A DNA stretch of 64,000 nucleotides from assembly GCF_913773995.1 (NCBI RefSeq), contig NZ_CAJYES010000076.1:36962-100961 (forward strand), given 5' to 3'. Source of the DNA: an uncultured Pseudacidovorax sp. (GTDB lineage Bacteria; Pseudomonadota; Gammaproteobacteria; Burkholderiales; Burkholderiaceae_C). The first letter of the stretch is position 1. The number at the start of each line of letters is the position of its first letter. Position numbers and translations under genes: made by a program. This document shows positions 46,280-55,670 of this stretch, piece by piece. Under the pieces are notes generated by a model. It was given only the letters and a program-made list of their open reading frames with translations. It ran no database searches and was not told the origin of the DNA.

Positions 46280-46300
46280 GGCGCCTCCGGGCGCCTTTTT
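46280..46300 (+). terminator. Intrinsic terminator after the small periplasmic gene
   Basis: GGCGCC, TCCG loop, GGCGCC, then TTTTT; 57 nt after the stop at 46223. Confidence 0.75.
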
Positions 46301-46365
46301 CATGGGCCTGCGAATTCCAGCCCTGACGACGGGCGCATACGCGAAGCCACCTCGTGCCCGCCTAC

Positions 46366-46384
46366 AATGAAAACAATTCGCATT
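46366..46384. promoter_or_regulatory. Fur box upstream of the PepSY-TonB receptor operon
   Basis: On the minus strand it reads AATGCGAATTGTTTTCATT, close to the AATGCGAATNATTNTCATT form of the Fur operator seen in betaproteobacteria. It overlaps a -10-like TACAAT (46363-46368), so ferric Fur would repress the operon when iron is plentiful. Confidence 0.75.
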
Positions 46385-46404
46385 TGTATTGTGGGCGTCG
46401 CAAC

Positions 46405-47622
46405 ATGGGCATGGACAGCAAGACCATCAAGACCTGGGCCTGGGTGCACAAGTGGAGCAGCCTCGTCTGTACGGTGTTCATGCTGCTGCTGTGCCTCACC
46501 GGGCTGCCGTTGATCTTCCATCACGAGATCGGGCACCTGCTGGGCACCGAGGTGGAAGCGCCGAAGATGCCGGCCGACACGCCACGCGTGAGCCTGGACC
46601 GCGCGCTCGAAGTGGCGCGCGCCCAGCATCCGGACCGCGTGGTGCAGTTCGCCTCTCACGACGAGGACAGCGAGGACATCTGGTTCGTCACCCTCACGCC
46701 CACGCCGGCGCCCACCGACGACTTCCGCTCGGTGGCCGTGGACGCGCGCACCGGCCACATCCTGGCGCAGCCGCGCTTCGACCAGGGCTTCATGTGGATC
46801 ATGTTCAAGCTGCACGTCGACCTGTTCGCCGGCCTGCCGGGCAAGCTCTTCCTGGGACTGATGGGCCTGCTGCTGCTGGTGGCGCTGGTTAGCGGCACGG
46901 TGCTGTACGCCCCCTTCATGCGCAAGCTGGAATTCGGCACCGTGCGGCGCGACCGGCGGCCGCGCGCCAAGTGGCTGGACCTGCACAACCTGCTGGGCAT
47001 CGTCACGCTGACCTGGGCCTTCGTGGTGGGCGCCACCGGCATGATCAACACCTGGGCCGACCTGCTGATCAAGTACTGGCAGCACGACCAGCTCAGCGCC
47101 TTGCTGGCGCCCTACCAGGGCCAGCCGCTGGTGCCGGTGGCCGAACGGGCGCCGCTTCAGCGTGCGCTGGAAGCGGCCAGGGCCCAGGCGCCAGACAAGC
47201 GGCTCTCCTTCATCGCCTTCCCTGGCACGGCCTTCTCCAGCCCGCACCACACCACCTTCTTCCTGCGCGGGCAGGAGCCGCTGACCTCCAAGCTGCTGCA
47301 GCCGGTGCTCGTGGACGCCCGGACCGCCGAGGTGACGGCCGCGCCCAGGCTGCCCTGGTACCTGACGGCACTGCTGGTCTCGCAGCCGCTGCACTTCGGC
47401 GACTACGGTGGCATGCCGATGCAGATCCTGTGGGCGCTGCTGGACATCGCCACCATCATCGTGCTGGGCACCGGCCTGTACCTGTGGCTGCGCAAGGGCG
47501 ATCCGGCGCACGTGCACCGCGCGCATGGCCCTGCGGATGGCGCGCCGGCCAGGGGTGAACACCCTGCGCCCATGCGGCCTCAGCCTGTGCAGGCACGCGC
47601 GAGCCTGGAGTCGTCGCGATGA
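46405..47622 (+). CDS. PepSY-domain inner-membrane protein (ferric-reductase-like)
   Basis: A 405-residue PepSY_TM protein with four hydrophobic helices (about 18-40, 155-175, 195-215 and 340-362) and two periplasmic PepSY-like segments (PRVSLDRALEVARAQHPDRVVQF and APLQRALEAARAQAPDKRL). Conserved helix histidines (WVHKWSSL, IFHHEIGHL, LHVDLFAG, DLHNLLG) suggest heme or metal handling. Relatives sit beside siderophore receptors and are proposed to release iron by reduction. ATG at 46405 (MGMDSK). A Fur box lies just upstream; the stop overlaps the next gene. Confidence 0.88.
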   Translation: MGMDSKTIKTWAWVHKWSSLVCTVFMLLLCLTGLPLIFHHEIGHLLGTEVEAPKMPADTPRVSLDRALEVARAQHPDRVVQFASHDEDSEDIWFVTLTPTPAPTDDFRSVAVDARTGHILAQPRFDQGFMWIMFKLHVDLFAGLPGKLFLGLMGLLLLVALVSGTVLYAPFMRKLEFGTVRRDRRPRAKWLDLHNLLGIVTLTWAFVVGATGMINTWADLLIKYWQHDQLSALLAPYQGQPLVPVAERAPLQRALEAARAQAPDKRLSFIAFPGTAFSSPHHTTFFLRGQEPLTSKLLQPVLVDARTAEVTAAPRLPWYLTALLVSQPLHFGDYGGMPMQILWALLDIATIIVLGTGLYLWLRKGDPAHVHRAHGPADGAPARGEHPAPMRPQPVQARASLESSR

Positions 47623-47870
47623 GCGCCCGTCCGGCGCAGCCGAGGGCCGACCGCGCCGCGAGCGCGGCCAGTGGTGCACCTGCGGATGCCAGTGCCGACC
47701 GCCGGCCCTGGGGCGGCATGTGGGGCTGGCCGCTGGTACTCGGCATCTCCACGGCCATCGGGCTGGTTTCCTCGCTGTTCAGCGATGGCGGCTTCGGCGA
47801 CTGGCTGGGCTGGCTGACGCTGGGAGCGCCGGTGGCGGCCTGCCTCTGGTGGGGCTGGCTGCGCCGCTGA
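47619..47870 (+). CDS. Small membrane protein of the iron operon
   Basis: An 83-residue protein overlapping the PepSY gene by 4 nt (ATGA). It has an Ala/Arg-rich N-terminus and two hydrophobic segments (WGWPLVLGISTAIGLVSSLF and WLGWLTLGAPVAACLWWGWL). Small two-helix proteins are common between PepSY and TonB-receptor genes; no function is known to me. Coupled translation supports it as real. Confidence 0.75.
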   Translation: MSARPAQPRADRAASAASGAPADASADRRPWGGMWGWPLVLGISTAIGLVSSLFSDGGFGDWLGWLTLGAPVAACLWWGWLRR

Positions 47871-48014
47871 AGGGCCTGCACGCGCTGCCGGGCAGAGAGC
47901 GCGCATCCACGCATCCACCGACAGCGCGCGGCTTCGCTGCCCTGCGGCCCGTCCACGGCAATTGGCGCCTGCACCGACGCGGGCGGTCGTCGGGCTCCCG
48001 CAGAATGCCGGCCC

Positions 48015-50138
48015 ATGAATACATGGCGCATGGCGAAAACGGTGGGGGTCGTGGTGGCAACCGCGCAGGCGGGGCTGGCGGCCGCGCAGGTGGCGGTCGC
48101 CGGTCAGTTGCCCGAGGTGACGGTGAGCACACCGAGCGGGCCCCAGCCCGTCTTTGCCGTGCCGGGCTCGGTGGATCGTGTCGAAGGCGCGGACCTGCGC
48201 GACAACCGCCTGGGCGTGCAGCTGAGCGAAGGCCTGGGCGCCGTGCCCGGCCTGCAGATCCGCGACCGGCAGAACTTCGCGCAGGACCTGCAGCTGTCCA
48301 TCCGCGGCTTCGGTGCCCGCTCGACGTTCGGCGTGCGCGGCGTGCGGCTGTATGTGGACGGCATCCCCGCCACGCTGCCCGATGGCCAGGGCCAGACCTC
48401 CAACATCGACATCGCCTCGCTGGAGCGCATCGACGTGCTGCGTGGGCCGTTTTCGGCCCTGTACGGCAATTCCTCCGGCGGCGTGGTGCAGGCCTTCACG
48501 GCGCCGGGCGAGGCACCGGCCAGCCTGTCGTACAGCGTGGCCGGCGGCAGCAACGGCACCTGGCGCGCTGGCCTGGTTGGCAGCGGCAAGCAGGGCGCCG
48601 TCGACTGGCGGCTGAGTGCCAGCCGCTATTCGACCGACGGCTGGCGCACGCATTCGGCCGCGCAGCGCGACCTGGCCAACGGCCGCGTGGGCATCGACCT
48701 CGATCAGGGCGGCAAGCTCACGCTGGTGTTCAACCGCGTCACGGTCGATGCGCAGGACCCGCTGGGCCTGACCGCGCAGCAGTTCGCCACCGCACCGCGC
48801 AGCGCCGATGTGGCGACGCAGTACGACACCCGCAAGACCGTGACCCAGAGCCAGGCCGGCGTGGTGTTCGAGCAGCCGCTGGGTGCGCAGCAGTCGCTGC
48901 GGGTGATGCTCTACGGCGGCGAGCGCGGCACCACGCAATACCAGGCCATCCCGCCTTCGGCGCAGCAGAACCCGCGCCATGCCGGCGGCGTGATCGACCT
49001 GGACCGCCACTATGCGGGTGCCGATCTGCGCTGGACCGGCAAGTTCGATCTGGCGGGCCGGCCCTTCGAACTCGTGGCGGGCCTGGGCTACGACAGCCTG
49101 CGCGAATGGCGCCGCGGCTACGAGAACTACCTGGGCAGCCCGGCGCAACCGTTGCTGGGCGTGCAGGGGCGGCTGCGCCGCAACGAGCGCAACGAGGTCT
49201 TCAACGTCGACCCCTATGCCCAGGCCACCTGGCGCTTCGCGCCCGACTGGTCGGCCGAGTTCGGTGTGCGCCGCAGCCGGGTGCATTTCGATTCGCAGGA
49301 CCGCTACGTCACCGGCGCCAACGGCGACGACAGCGGCACCGCCACCTACAGCCGTACGCTGCCCGTGGCCTCGCTGCGCTGGACGCCGACGCGCGACCTG
49401 GCCCTGTATGCGTCCGCCGGCCGCGGCTTCGAGACGCCGACGCTCAACGAGCTCTCGTACCGATCGGACGGCGTGGGCGGCCTCAACTTCGGCCTGCGCC
49501 CGTCGGTGAGCGACAACGTGGAACTGGGCGCCAAGGCGCGTGTGGCCGGCGGCCTGCTCACGGCGGCGGTATTCCAGACACGCACCCGGGACGAGATCGT
49601 CACCGACACCAACGTCGGCGGCCGCTCCACCTTCCGCAATGCCGGGCGGACGAAGCGGCAGGGCGTGGAGCTGGGCTGGCAGCACGAAACCGAGAACCAC
49701 TGGCGCACGCAGCTGGCCTACACCTGGCTCGACGCGCGTTATCAGGACGCCTTCTGCACGCTGGCGCCCTGCAGCGCCGCCAACCTCGTGCCGGCCGGCC
49801 GTCGCCTGCCCGGCGTGGCCAGCCAGTCGCTGTATGCGGCCTACGGCTGGATGCCGCCGCAGGGCTGGCGCGCAGGGGCCGAACTGCGGGCCGTGGCTAA
49901 GGTCTGGGCCAACGACCTGAACACCGCCCGTGCGCCGGGCTATGCCGTGGCCGCCCTTCATGCCGGTTACGTGCTCAAGCTCGGCCGTTGGGACCTGAAT
50001 GCCTTCGCCCGCATCGACAACCTGTTCGACCGCCGCTACGCGGGCTCGGTGATCGTCAATGAGGGCAATGCGCGCTACTTCGAGCCGGCACCGGGTCGGA
50101 CCTGGACGATGGGCTTGGGCGGCACCTATAGCTTCTGA
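48015..50138 (+). CDS. TonB-dependent outer-membrane receptor (probably ferric siderophore)
   Basis: A 707-residue receptor. The signal peptide ends near AAAQ (about residue 25). The plug domain runs from GSVDRVEGADLRDN to NSSGGVV and contains QLSIRGFGARSTFGVRGVRL and ERIDVLRGPFSALYGNSSGG. The beta-barrel ends ...RTWTMGLGGTYSF with C-terminal Phe. No N-terminal sigma-signalling domain is present. Fur-box control and PepSY neighbours point to iron, but the siderophore cannot be named. ATG at 48015 follows CAGAATGCCGGCCC, identical to the sequence before the gene at 62792. Confidence 0.93.
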   Translation: MNTWRMAKTVGVVVATAQAGLAAAQVAVAGQLPEVTVSTPSGPQPVFAVPGSVDRVEGADLRDNRLGVQLSEGLGAVPGLQIRDRQNFAQDLQLSIRGFGARSTFGVRGVRLYVDGIPATLPDGQGQTSNIDIASLERIDVLRGPFSALYGNSSGGVVQAFTAPGEAPASLSYSVAGGSNGTWRAGLVGSGKQGAVDWRLSASRYSTDGWRTHSAAQRDLANGRVGIDLDQGGKLTLVFNRVTVDAQDPLGLTAQQFATAPRSADVATQYDTRKTVTQSQAGVVFEQPLGAQQSLRVMLYGGERGTTQYQAIPPSAQQNPRHAGGVIDLDRHYAGADLRWTGKFDLAGRPFELVAGLGYDSLREWRRGYENYLGSPAQPLLGVQGRLRRNERNEVFNVDPYAQATWRFAPDWSAEFGVRRSRVHFDSQDRYVTGANGDDSGTATYSRTLPVASLRWTPTRDLALYASAGRGFETPTLNELSYRSDGVGGLNFGLRPSVSDNVELGAKARVAGGLLTAAVFQTRTRDEIVTDTNVGGRSTFRNAGRTKRQGVELGWQHETENHWRTQLAYTWLDARYQDAFCTLAPCSAANLVPAGRRLPGVASQSLYAAYGWMPPQGWRAGAELRAVAKVWANDLNTARAPGYAVAALHAGYVLKLGRWDLNAFARIDNLFDRRYAGSVIVNEGNARYFEPAPGRTWTMGLGGTYSF

Positions 50139-50220
50139 CGCAATGAAGGATGGAGGCTGCTCTTTGCAGCAGCGACCAGAGAGGCGCGTGGGCAAGGAGC
50201 CGTCGGAAAGGCCCTGACCT

Positions 50221-50241
50221 TTCGGGTTGAGCCTGTCGAAG
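50221..50241 (+). repeat. REP-like element, copy A
   Basis: TTCGGGTTGAGCCTGTCGAAG matches the consensus TTCGSSYTGAGCCTGTCGAAG shared with copies B and C near 54541-54617. It lies between the TonB receptor and the permease terminator. The rest of 50139-50309 holds only a GCTGCT/AGCAGC hairpin. Confidence 0.6.
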
Positions 50242-50309
50242 GCTGCCCCGGCCCTGCCCGTCGTGCGTCGGGTTCAGGGCAAGCAGGAAGAGGAAGCAGC
50301 AGCCCAACG

Positions 50310-50338
50310 AAAAAAGCCGCCCGGAAGCCCGGGCGGCT
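50310..50338 (-). terminator. Intrinsic terminator for the NCS2 permease
   Basis: A 10-bp stem AGCCGCCCGG/CCGGGCGGCT, 4-nt loop, then six T residues on the minus strand, 37 nt past the permease stop. Confidence 0.88.
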
Positions 50339-50374
50339 CGAACACGAATGAGGCTGCTCGAGCCAGCGCAGCGC

Positions 50375-51862
50375 TCAGTGTGCCTCCGCCTGCCGCGCCG
50401 CCGCGATGCTGGCCGCCTCGTCGTGCCGCGCACCGTTGAGGAACAGGTTCAGCACCACCGCCGTGATCGAGGTCAGCAGGATGCCCGACTCGATCAGCGG
50501 ATGGATGCCGTGCGGCATCCACTGCTTGAAGTTGGGCGCCAGCAGCGGAATCATGCCGATGCCGATGGAGACGGCCACGATCATCGCGTTGTGGCGGTTG
50601 GTCTTGAAGTCCACGCCGCTCAGGATGCGGATGCCGGTGGCCAGCACCATGCCGAACATCACCAGGCCCGCGCCGCCGAGCACCACCGTCGGCAGCGACT
50701 CCACCAGTGCCGCCATCTTGGGCAGCAGGCCCAGCACGATCAGGATCGCGCCGCCGGCCACGCAGACGAAGCGGCTCTTCACGCCCGTCACCGCCACCAG
50801 GCCCACGTTCTGCGAGAAGCTGGTGTAGGGGAAGGTGTTGAAGATGCCACCGATCAGCGTGCCCAGACCGTCGGTGCGCAGGCCGCGGGCCAAGTCCTGC
50901 TGGCTCACCTTGCGGTCCGTCATCTCGCCCAGCGCGAGGAACATGCCGGTCGACTCGATCATCACCACGATCATCACCAGGGTCATGGTGAAGATCAGCA
51001 CCGGGTCGAAGATGGGCATGCCGAAGTGGAAGGGCAGCACCACATCCACCCAGGCGGCCTTGGCCACCTTGTCGAAGGTCATCAGGCCCATGGCCGCCGC
51101 CGCGATGGCGCCGATGACGATGCCCAGAAGCACCGAGATGTTGGCCACAAAGCCCTTGGCGAACTTCACGATCAGCAGGATGGACACCAGCACCAGCGCC
51201 GAGATGCCCACGCCGGAGAGGTCGGCGTACTTGGGATTGGGCACCGTTGGCATCAGCGCCAGGCCCTTGGGCGCCGGCGGCAGCGAAGAGCCGGGTGAGG
51301 TCACGTCGGCCAGCCACTTGGCGTAGGCCGGATCGACCACGGCCGGGGCCGTCGGGCCCACCGGGTTGCCGAAGATCCAGTTGATGCCCACGCGCATCAG
51401 CGTGATGCCGATGACCGCGATGATGGTGCCGGTCACCACCGGCGGAAAGAAGCGCAGCATGCGGCTGACCAGCGGCGCGATGAGGATCGAAACGATGCCG
51501 GCCCCGATGATCGAGCCGAAGAGCAACTGGGCCCCCGCCTGCCCCGGGTTGCCGTTGGCGATGGCCACCATCGGTGCCACCGAGGCGAAGGTCACGCCCA
51601 TCATCACGGGCAGGCGGATGCCGAACCACTGCGTGGCGCCCAGCGCCTGGATCAGCGTGACCAGGCCGCAGCAGAACAGGTCGGCCGAGATCAGCAGCGC
51701 CACCTCGTCGGGACTGAGCTTGAGCGCACGGCCCACGATCAGCGGCACGGCGACGGCACCGGCATACATCACCAGCACATGCTGCAGGCCCAGCGCGGCC
51801 AGCTTGCCACTGGGCAGCTTCTGGTCGACGGGGTGGACGGACAACGAAGCAGACGAACTCAT
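50375..51862 (-). CDS. NCS2-family nucleobase permease (xanthine/urate/uracil type)
   Basis: A 495-residue cation symporter with about 12-14 hydrophobic helices. The NCS2 signatures ALGLQHVLVMYAGAVAVPLIVG and the QNxGxxxxTxxxSR motif (SQNVGLVAVTGVKSR) are clear; this form of the motif is typical of the purine (xanthine/uric acid) branch rather than uracil, by family knowledge. ATG at 51862. It is divergent from a LysR-type regulator that probably controls it, and ends at an intrinsic terminator. Confidence 0.92.
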   Translation of the reverse strand: MSSSASLSVHPVDQKLPSGKLAALGLQHVLVMYAGAVAVPLIVGRALKLSPDEVALLISADLFCCGLVTLIQALGATQWFGIRLPVMMGVTFASVAPMVAIANGNPGQAGAQLLFGSIIGAGIVSILIAPLVSRMLRFFPPVVTGTIIAVIGITLMRVGINWIFGNPVGPTAPAVVDPAYAKWLADVTSPGSSLPPAPKGLALMPTVPNPKYADLSGVGISALVLVSILLIVKFAKGFVANISVLLGIVIGAIAAAAMGLMTFDKVAKAAWVDVVLPFHFGMPIFDPVLIFTMTLVMIVVMIESTGMFLALGEMTDRKVSQQDLARGLRTDGLGTLIGGIFNTFPYTSFSQNVGLVAVTGVKSRFVCVAGGAILIVLGLLPKMAALVESLPTVVLGGAGLVMFGMVLATGIRILSGVDFKTNRHNAMIVAVSIGIGMIPLLAPNFKQWMPHGIHPLIESGILLTSITAVVLNLFLNGARHDEAASIAAARQAEAH

Positions 51863-51992
51863 GGGAACGAACTCCTCGCCCTCATCGTGGGGCTGGCGCG
51901 AAGCATAGAGAAAGCCAAAAATCGTCAAAGACGGTCAATCCGATAATTCAATCGCGTCTGCCGATCAATGGGTTTGGAAAGGGCGGTTTCCC
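51863..51992. promoter_or_regulatory. Divergent control region, permease / LysR
   Basis: On the minus strand TTGACG and TATGCT are 15 nt apart, a weak promoter for the permease. A small inverted repeat CGTC-AAA-GACG (51923-51933) overlaps its -35 and could be a LysR site. Confidence 0.4.
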
Positions 51993-52895
51993 TTGGCAAT
52001 CAAGTCTTCCTTGCCGGAGCTCAGGGTTTTCCTGGCTGTGGCCGAAAGCGGTCATTTCACGCGGGCCGCGGAGCGCCTGGGCATGTCGCAGTCCTCGCTC
52101 AGTGCGGCGCTGGGCAAGCTGGAGCGCGAACTGGGTGCGCGCCTGTTCGACCGCCACACGCGCGCCTGCCGCATGACCGACGCCGGCACGGCGTTGCTGC
52201 CGGCCGCGCGCCGGCTGGTGGCCGACTGGGACCACCTCGTCGCCGATGCGCAGGACTTCGGCCGCTTCGCCCGGGGCCGGGTGGCGGTGGCGGCGCCCAA
52301 TGCCCAGTGCGCGCTGCTGCTGCCGCCGGTAATCCGCGCCTTCGGCGAGTCGCACCCCGGCGTGCGGGTGGTGCTGCACGATGTGCCCGAGCACGAGGTG
52401 CACGCCCTGGTGCGCAGTGGCGCCGCCGACCTGGGCATCGCCACCCAGACCGATGCCCGCAGCGACCTGGTGGCCTCGCCGCTGCAGTCGGACGAGTTCG
52501 TCGCGGTGATGGCGCCCGACCATCCGCTGGCCGCGCGCCGCTCGCTGGAATGGTCCCAGTTGGCGCGGGCGCCGGTCATCGGCTACCTGCCCGGCAATCC
52601 GGTGCGAACGCTGCTGGAGGAGAAGCTGGCCGCGCGCGGCATCGCGCTGGACTATGCCTTCGAGATCGCGCTGCCCTGGACCATGATGGGCCTGGCCCGC
52701 GAGGGCCTGGGCGTGGCGGTGGTGACCATGGCGCTGCGGCCGCTGGCGGCTTGGCATGGGCTCGAGGTGCGCACCGTGGGCCGGCCGCAGGTGGCGCGCA
52801 TGCTGACGCTGCTGCGGGCGCCGGCCCACTCGCCGTCGCCAGCGGTGGCGGCCTTTCGAGAGCAGCTTATGGCGGCGACGGGCGCGCGGCTGTGA
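51993..52895 (+). CDS. LysR-family transcriptional regulator
   Basis: A 300-residue LTTR with the N-terminal winged HTH (LPELRVFLAVAESGHFTRAAERLGMSQSSLSAALGKLERELGARLFDR) and a periplasmic-binding-like effector domain. Start TTG at 51993 is chosen because it begins the HTH at the usual place; GGAAAGGG lies upstream. It is divergent from the NCS2 permease, so it is the likely regulator of purine uptake. Ligand unknown. Confidence 0.9.
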   Translation: MAIKSSLPELRVFLAVAESGHFTRAAERLGMSQSSLSAALGKLERELGARLFDRHTRACRMTDAGTALLPAARRLVADWDHLVADAQDFGRFARGRVAVAAPNAQCALLLPPVIRAFGESHPGVRVVLHDVPEHEVHALVRSGAADLGIATQTDARSDLVASPLQSDEFVAVMAPDHPLAARRSLEWSQLARAPVIGYLPGNPVRTLLEEKLAARGIALDYAFEIALPWTMMGLAREGLGVAVVTMALRPLAAWHGLEVRTVGRPQVARMLTLLRAPAHSPSPAVAAFREQLMAATGARL

Positions 52896-52968
52896 GTCGC
52901 CGCGCAGACGAAAGACACAGGCCGTCGCCCGTAAGAAAAGCACGTCGGGCAGGGCCCCGGGCGTTGGA

Positions 52969-53686
<718 letters not shown>

Positions 53687-53694
<8 letters not shown>

Positions 53695-54481
53695 GCGCGG
53701 GCTCCTGCGTGCGGGCGACCGGCAGGTGTGCATGGGCACGGCCCAGGTACACCTCGCGCACGCGCGGGTCGGCGGCGATCTCGGCCGGGCTGCCCTCGGT
53801 CAGCTGCCGGCCGGCCACCAGCACCGAGATGCGGCGGGCAAAGCGGAAGACGAGTTGCATGTCGTGCTCGATGAACAGCACCGCCACGTCGGCGGGCAGG
53901 GCGGCGACGGCGTCAAAGATCTCGCCGCTCTCGTCCTTGGGGACGCCAGCAGCGGGCTCGTCCAGCAGCAGCACGCGCGGGCGCGTGGCCATGGCCAGGG
54001 CGATCTCCAGCAGGCGCTGCTTGCCATAGGCGAGTTCGGCCACCGGCACATGGGCCAGGTCGCCCAGCCGCAGCAGGGCCAGCAGGCGCTCGGCCTCATC
54101 GTGCAGCGGCCGGTAGCGGGCGACGGGCTTCCACCACACGGCGCCGATGCGCTCGCGCTCGGCCAGGGCCAGCAGCACCGACTGCAGAGGCGTGAGCCGA
54201 GGGAAGAGGGCGTTGATCTGGAAGGTGCGGGCCAGGCCCCGGCGCACCCGCGCATCGGGCGACCAGGCGGTCACGTCCTGCCCGTCCAGCTGCACACGGC
54301 CTTCGGAGGGCTTGAGCACGCCGGTCAGCAGGTTGATCAGCGTGGTCTTGCCGGCGCCGTTCGGGCCGATGAGCGCATGCCGGTCGCCGGCCGCGAGCGA
54401 CAGGTTGACGCCCGCCACGGCCTGGAAGGCGCCGAAGCGCACGCCCAGGTTGTCGGTGTTGAGCAAGATGGGAGCGATCAT
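53687..54481 (-). CDS. livG: Branched-chain amino-acid-type ABC ATPase (LivG)
   Basis: A 264-residue ATPase with Walker A GPNGAGKTTLINLL, LARTFQINALFPRLT, a signature degenerated to LAYGKQRLLEIALAMA as is normal for LivG, and Walker B LLLDEPAAGVPKDE. ATG at 54481 (MIAPILLNTDNL); the extra N-terminal residues in the track come from the tandem repeat upstream. A 160-bp repeat-filled gap separates it from livM. Confidence 0.94.
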
Positions 54482-54492
54482 GGCGCACTCCC

Positions 54493-54617
54493 GTCGGGCC
54501 GATGGCCCACAAACCGGTCGGGCCGATGGCCCACACACCGTTCGGGCTGAGCCTGTCGAAGCCGGGGCGCGATCATGGTGCCTGCGCCGTTCTGCCCTTC
54601 GACAGGCTCAGGGCGAA
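54493..54617. repeat. Tandem 24-bp repeats plus inverted pair of REP-like elements
   Basis: Two 24-bp units (GTCGGGCCGATGGCCCACA..., starting 54493 and 54517) are followed by a third, degenerate unit at 54541 that merges into REP copy B (TTCGGGCTGAGCCTGTCGAAG, 54541-54561). Copy C lies inverted at 54597-54617, so B and C form a large stem-loop. The whole lies between livM and livG. Confidence 0.7.
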
Positions 54618-54641
54618 CGGATTTGATGTTGCAGGCCCTGC

Positions 54642-55670
54642 TCACGTCGCACCTCCCGCGTCCCGGCGCCGGCCCTGCGTCAGCCGTGCCAGCAAGCCCA
54701 TCAGCCCCCCGCGGCCCACCAGTACCGCAGCGATCAGGAACAGCCCCAGCCAGAACATCCAGTACTGCGGATTCATGTCGGCGAAGCGGTCGTGCACCAG
54801 CATGTAGACCACCGCGCCGAGCATGCCGCCGTAGAGCCGCCCGGTGCCACCCAGCACCAGGATGATCAGCACCTCGGCCGAGCGGTTGAAGCCGATGGAC
54901 TCGATGCCCACGAACTGCGTGGTCTGCGCCAGCAGCGCGCCGGCGATGGCGGCCACGCCGGCCGAGAAGGCATAGGCCATGCGAAGCCGCGCATCCACCG
55001 GCGTGCCCAGCGCCAGCATGCGCTTGCGGTTGTCGTGGATGCCGCGCAGCGCCATGCCGAAGGGCGAGCGCAGCACCCGCCGCACCACCAGGAAGACGGC
55101 CAGCACCACCACGAAGCTGTAGACGAAGGCCGTGCGGCCGAAGAAGTCGAACTCGAAACGGCCCAGCAGTGGCGACACCGCCATGCCCTGCAACCCATCG
55201 GTACCGCCGGTGATGGCCGACAGCCGGTTGGCCAGCTCATAGAGCAGCACACAGACGGCGATGGTGATCATCAGCCGGGCCAGGTCGGTGCCGCGCACCA
55301 CCAGCCAGCTGAGCAGCCAGCCCAGCGCCAGGCCGACGGCCAGGGCCGCGGCCAGTCCGCTGATCGGCTCGCCCCAGCCATGCTTGGCCAGCAGGCCCGC
55401 CGCATAGGCGCCGGCGCCGAAGAAGGCCGCATGGCCCACGGTGAGGATGCCCGCATAGCCCAACGCCATGTCCAGCGACACGGCGAACAGGCCGAAGATC
55501 AGCACCTGACTCATCAGCGTGAGCTGCTCGGGCATCAGGAAGAAGCTGCTGGCCAGAGCCGCCCAGAACGCCGCTTCGGCGGCGATCTGGCGGCGCGGCG
55601 TCTTCACCGAATGGGCTCCGCCCGAAGCATGTCCGGCTTGCAGACCGGGCGCGCGTGCGATGCCGCTCAT
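54642..55670 (-). CDS. livM: Branched-chain amino-acid-type ABC permease (LivM)
   Basis: A 342-residue permease with about eight to nine helices. Family blocks are GYAGILTVGHAAFFGAGAYAAGLL, the docking region FGMALRGIHDNRKRMLALG and GTGRLYGGMLGAV. ATG at 55670, overlapping the livH stop as ATGA. Downstream, before livG, lies the repeat block. Confidence 0.94.
   Translation of the reverse strand: MSGIARAPGLQAGHASGGAHSVKTPRRQIAAEAAFWAALASSFFLMPEQLTLMSQVLIFGLFAVSLDMALGYAGILTVGHAAFFGAGAYAAGLLAKHGWGEPISGLAAALAVGLALGWLLSWLVVRGTDLARLMITIAVCVLLYELANRLSAITGGTDGLQGMAVSPLLGRFEFDFFGRTAFVYSFVVVLAVFLVVRRVLRSPFGMALRGIHDNRKRMLALGTPVDARLRMAYAFSAGVAAIAGALLAQTTQFVGIESIGFNRSAEVLIILVLGGTGRLYGGMLGAVVYMLVHDRFADMNPQYWMFWLGLFLIAAVLVGRGGLMGLLARLTQGRRRDAGGAT

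Noticed and set aside
54482-54538. N-terminal extension of livG
   Set aside because: Encoded by the tandem repeat (repeated CGPSARPV peptide), not a LivG-like N-terminus.
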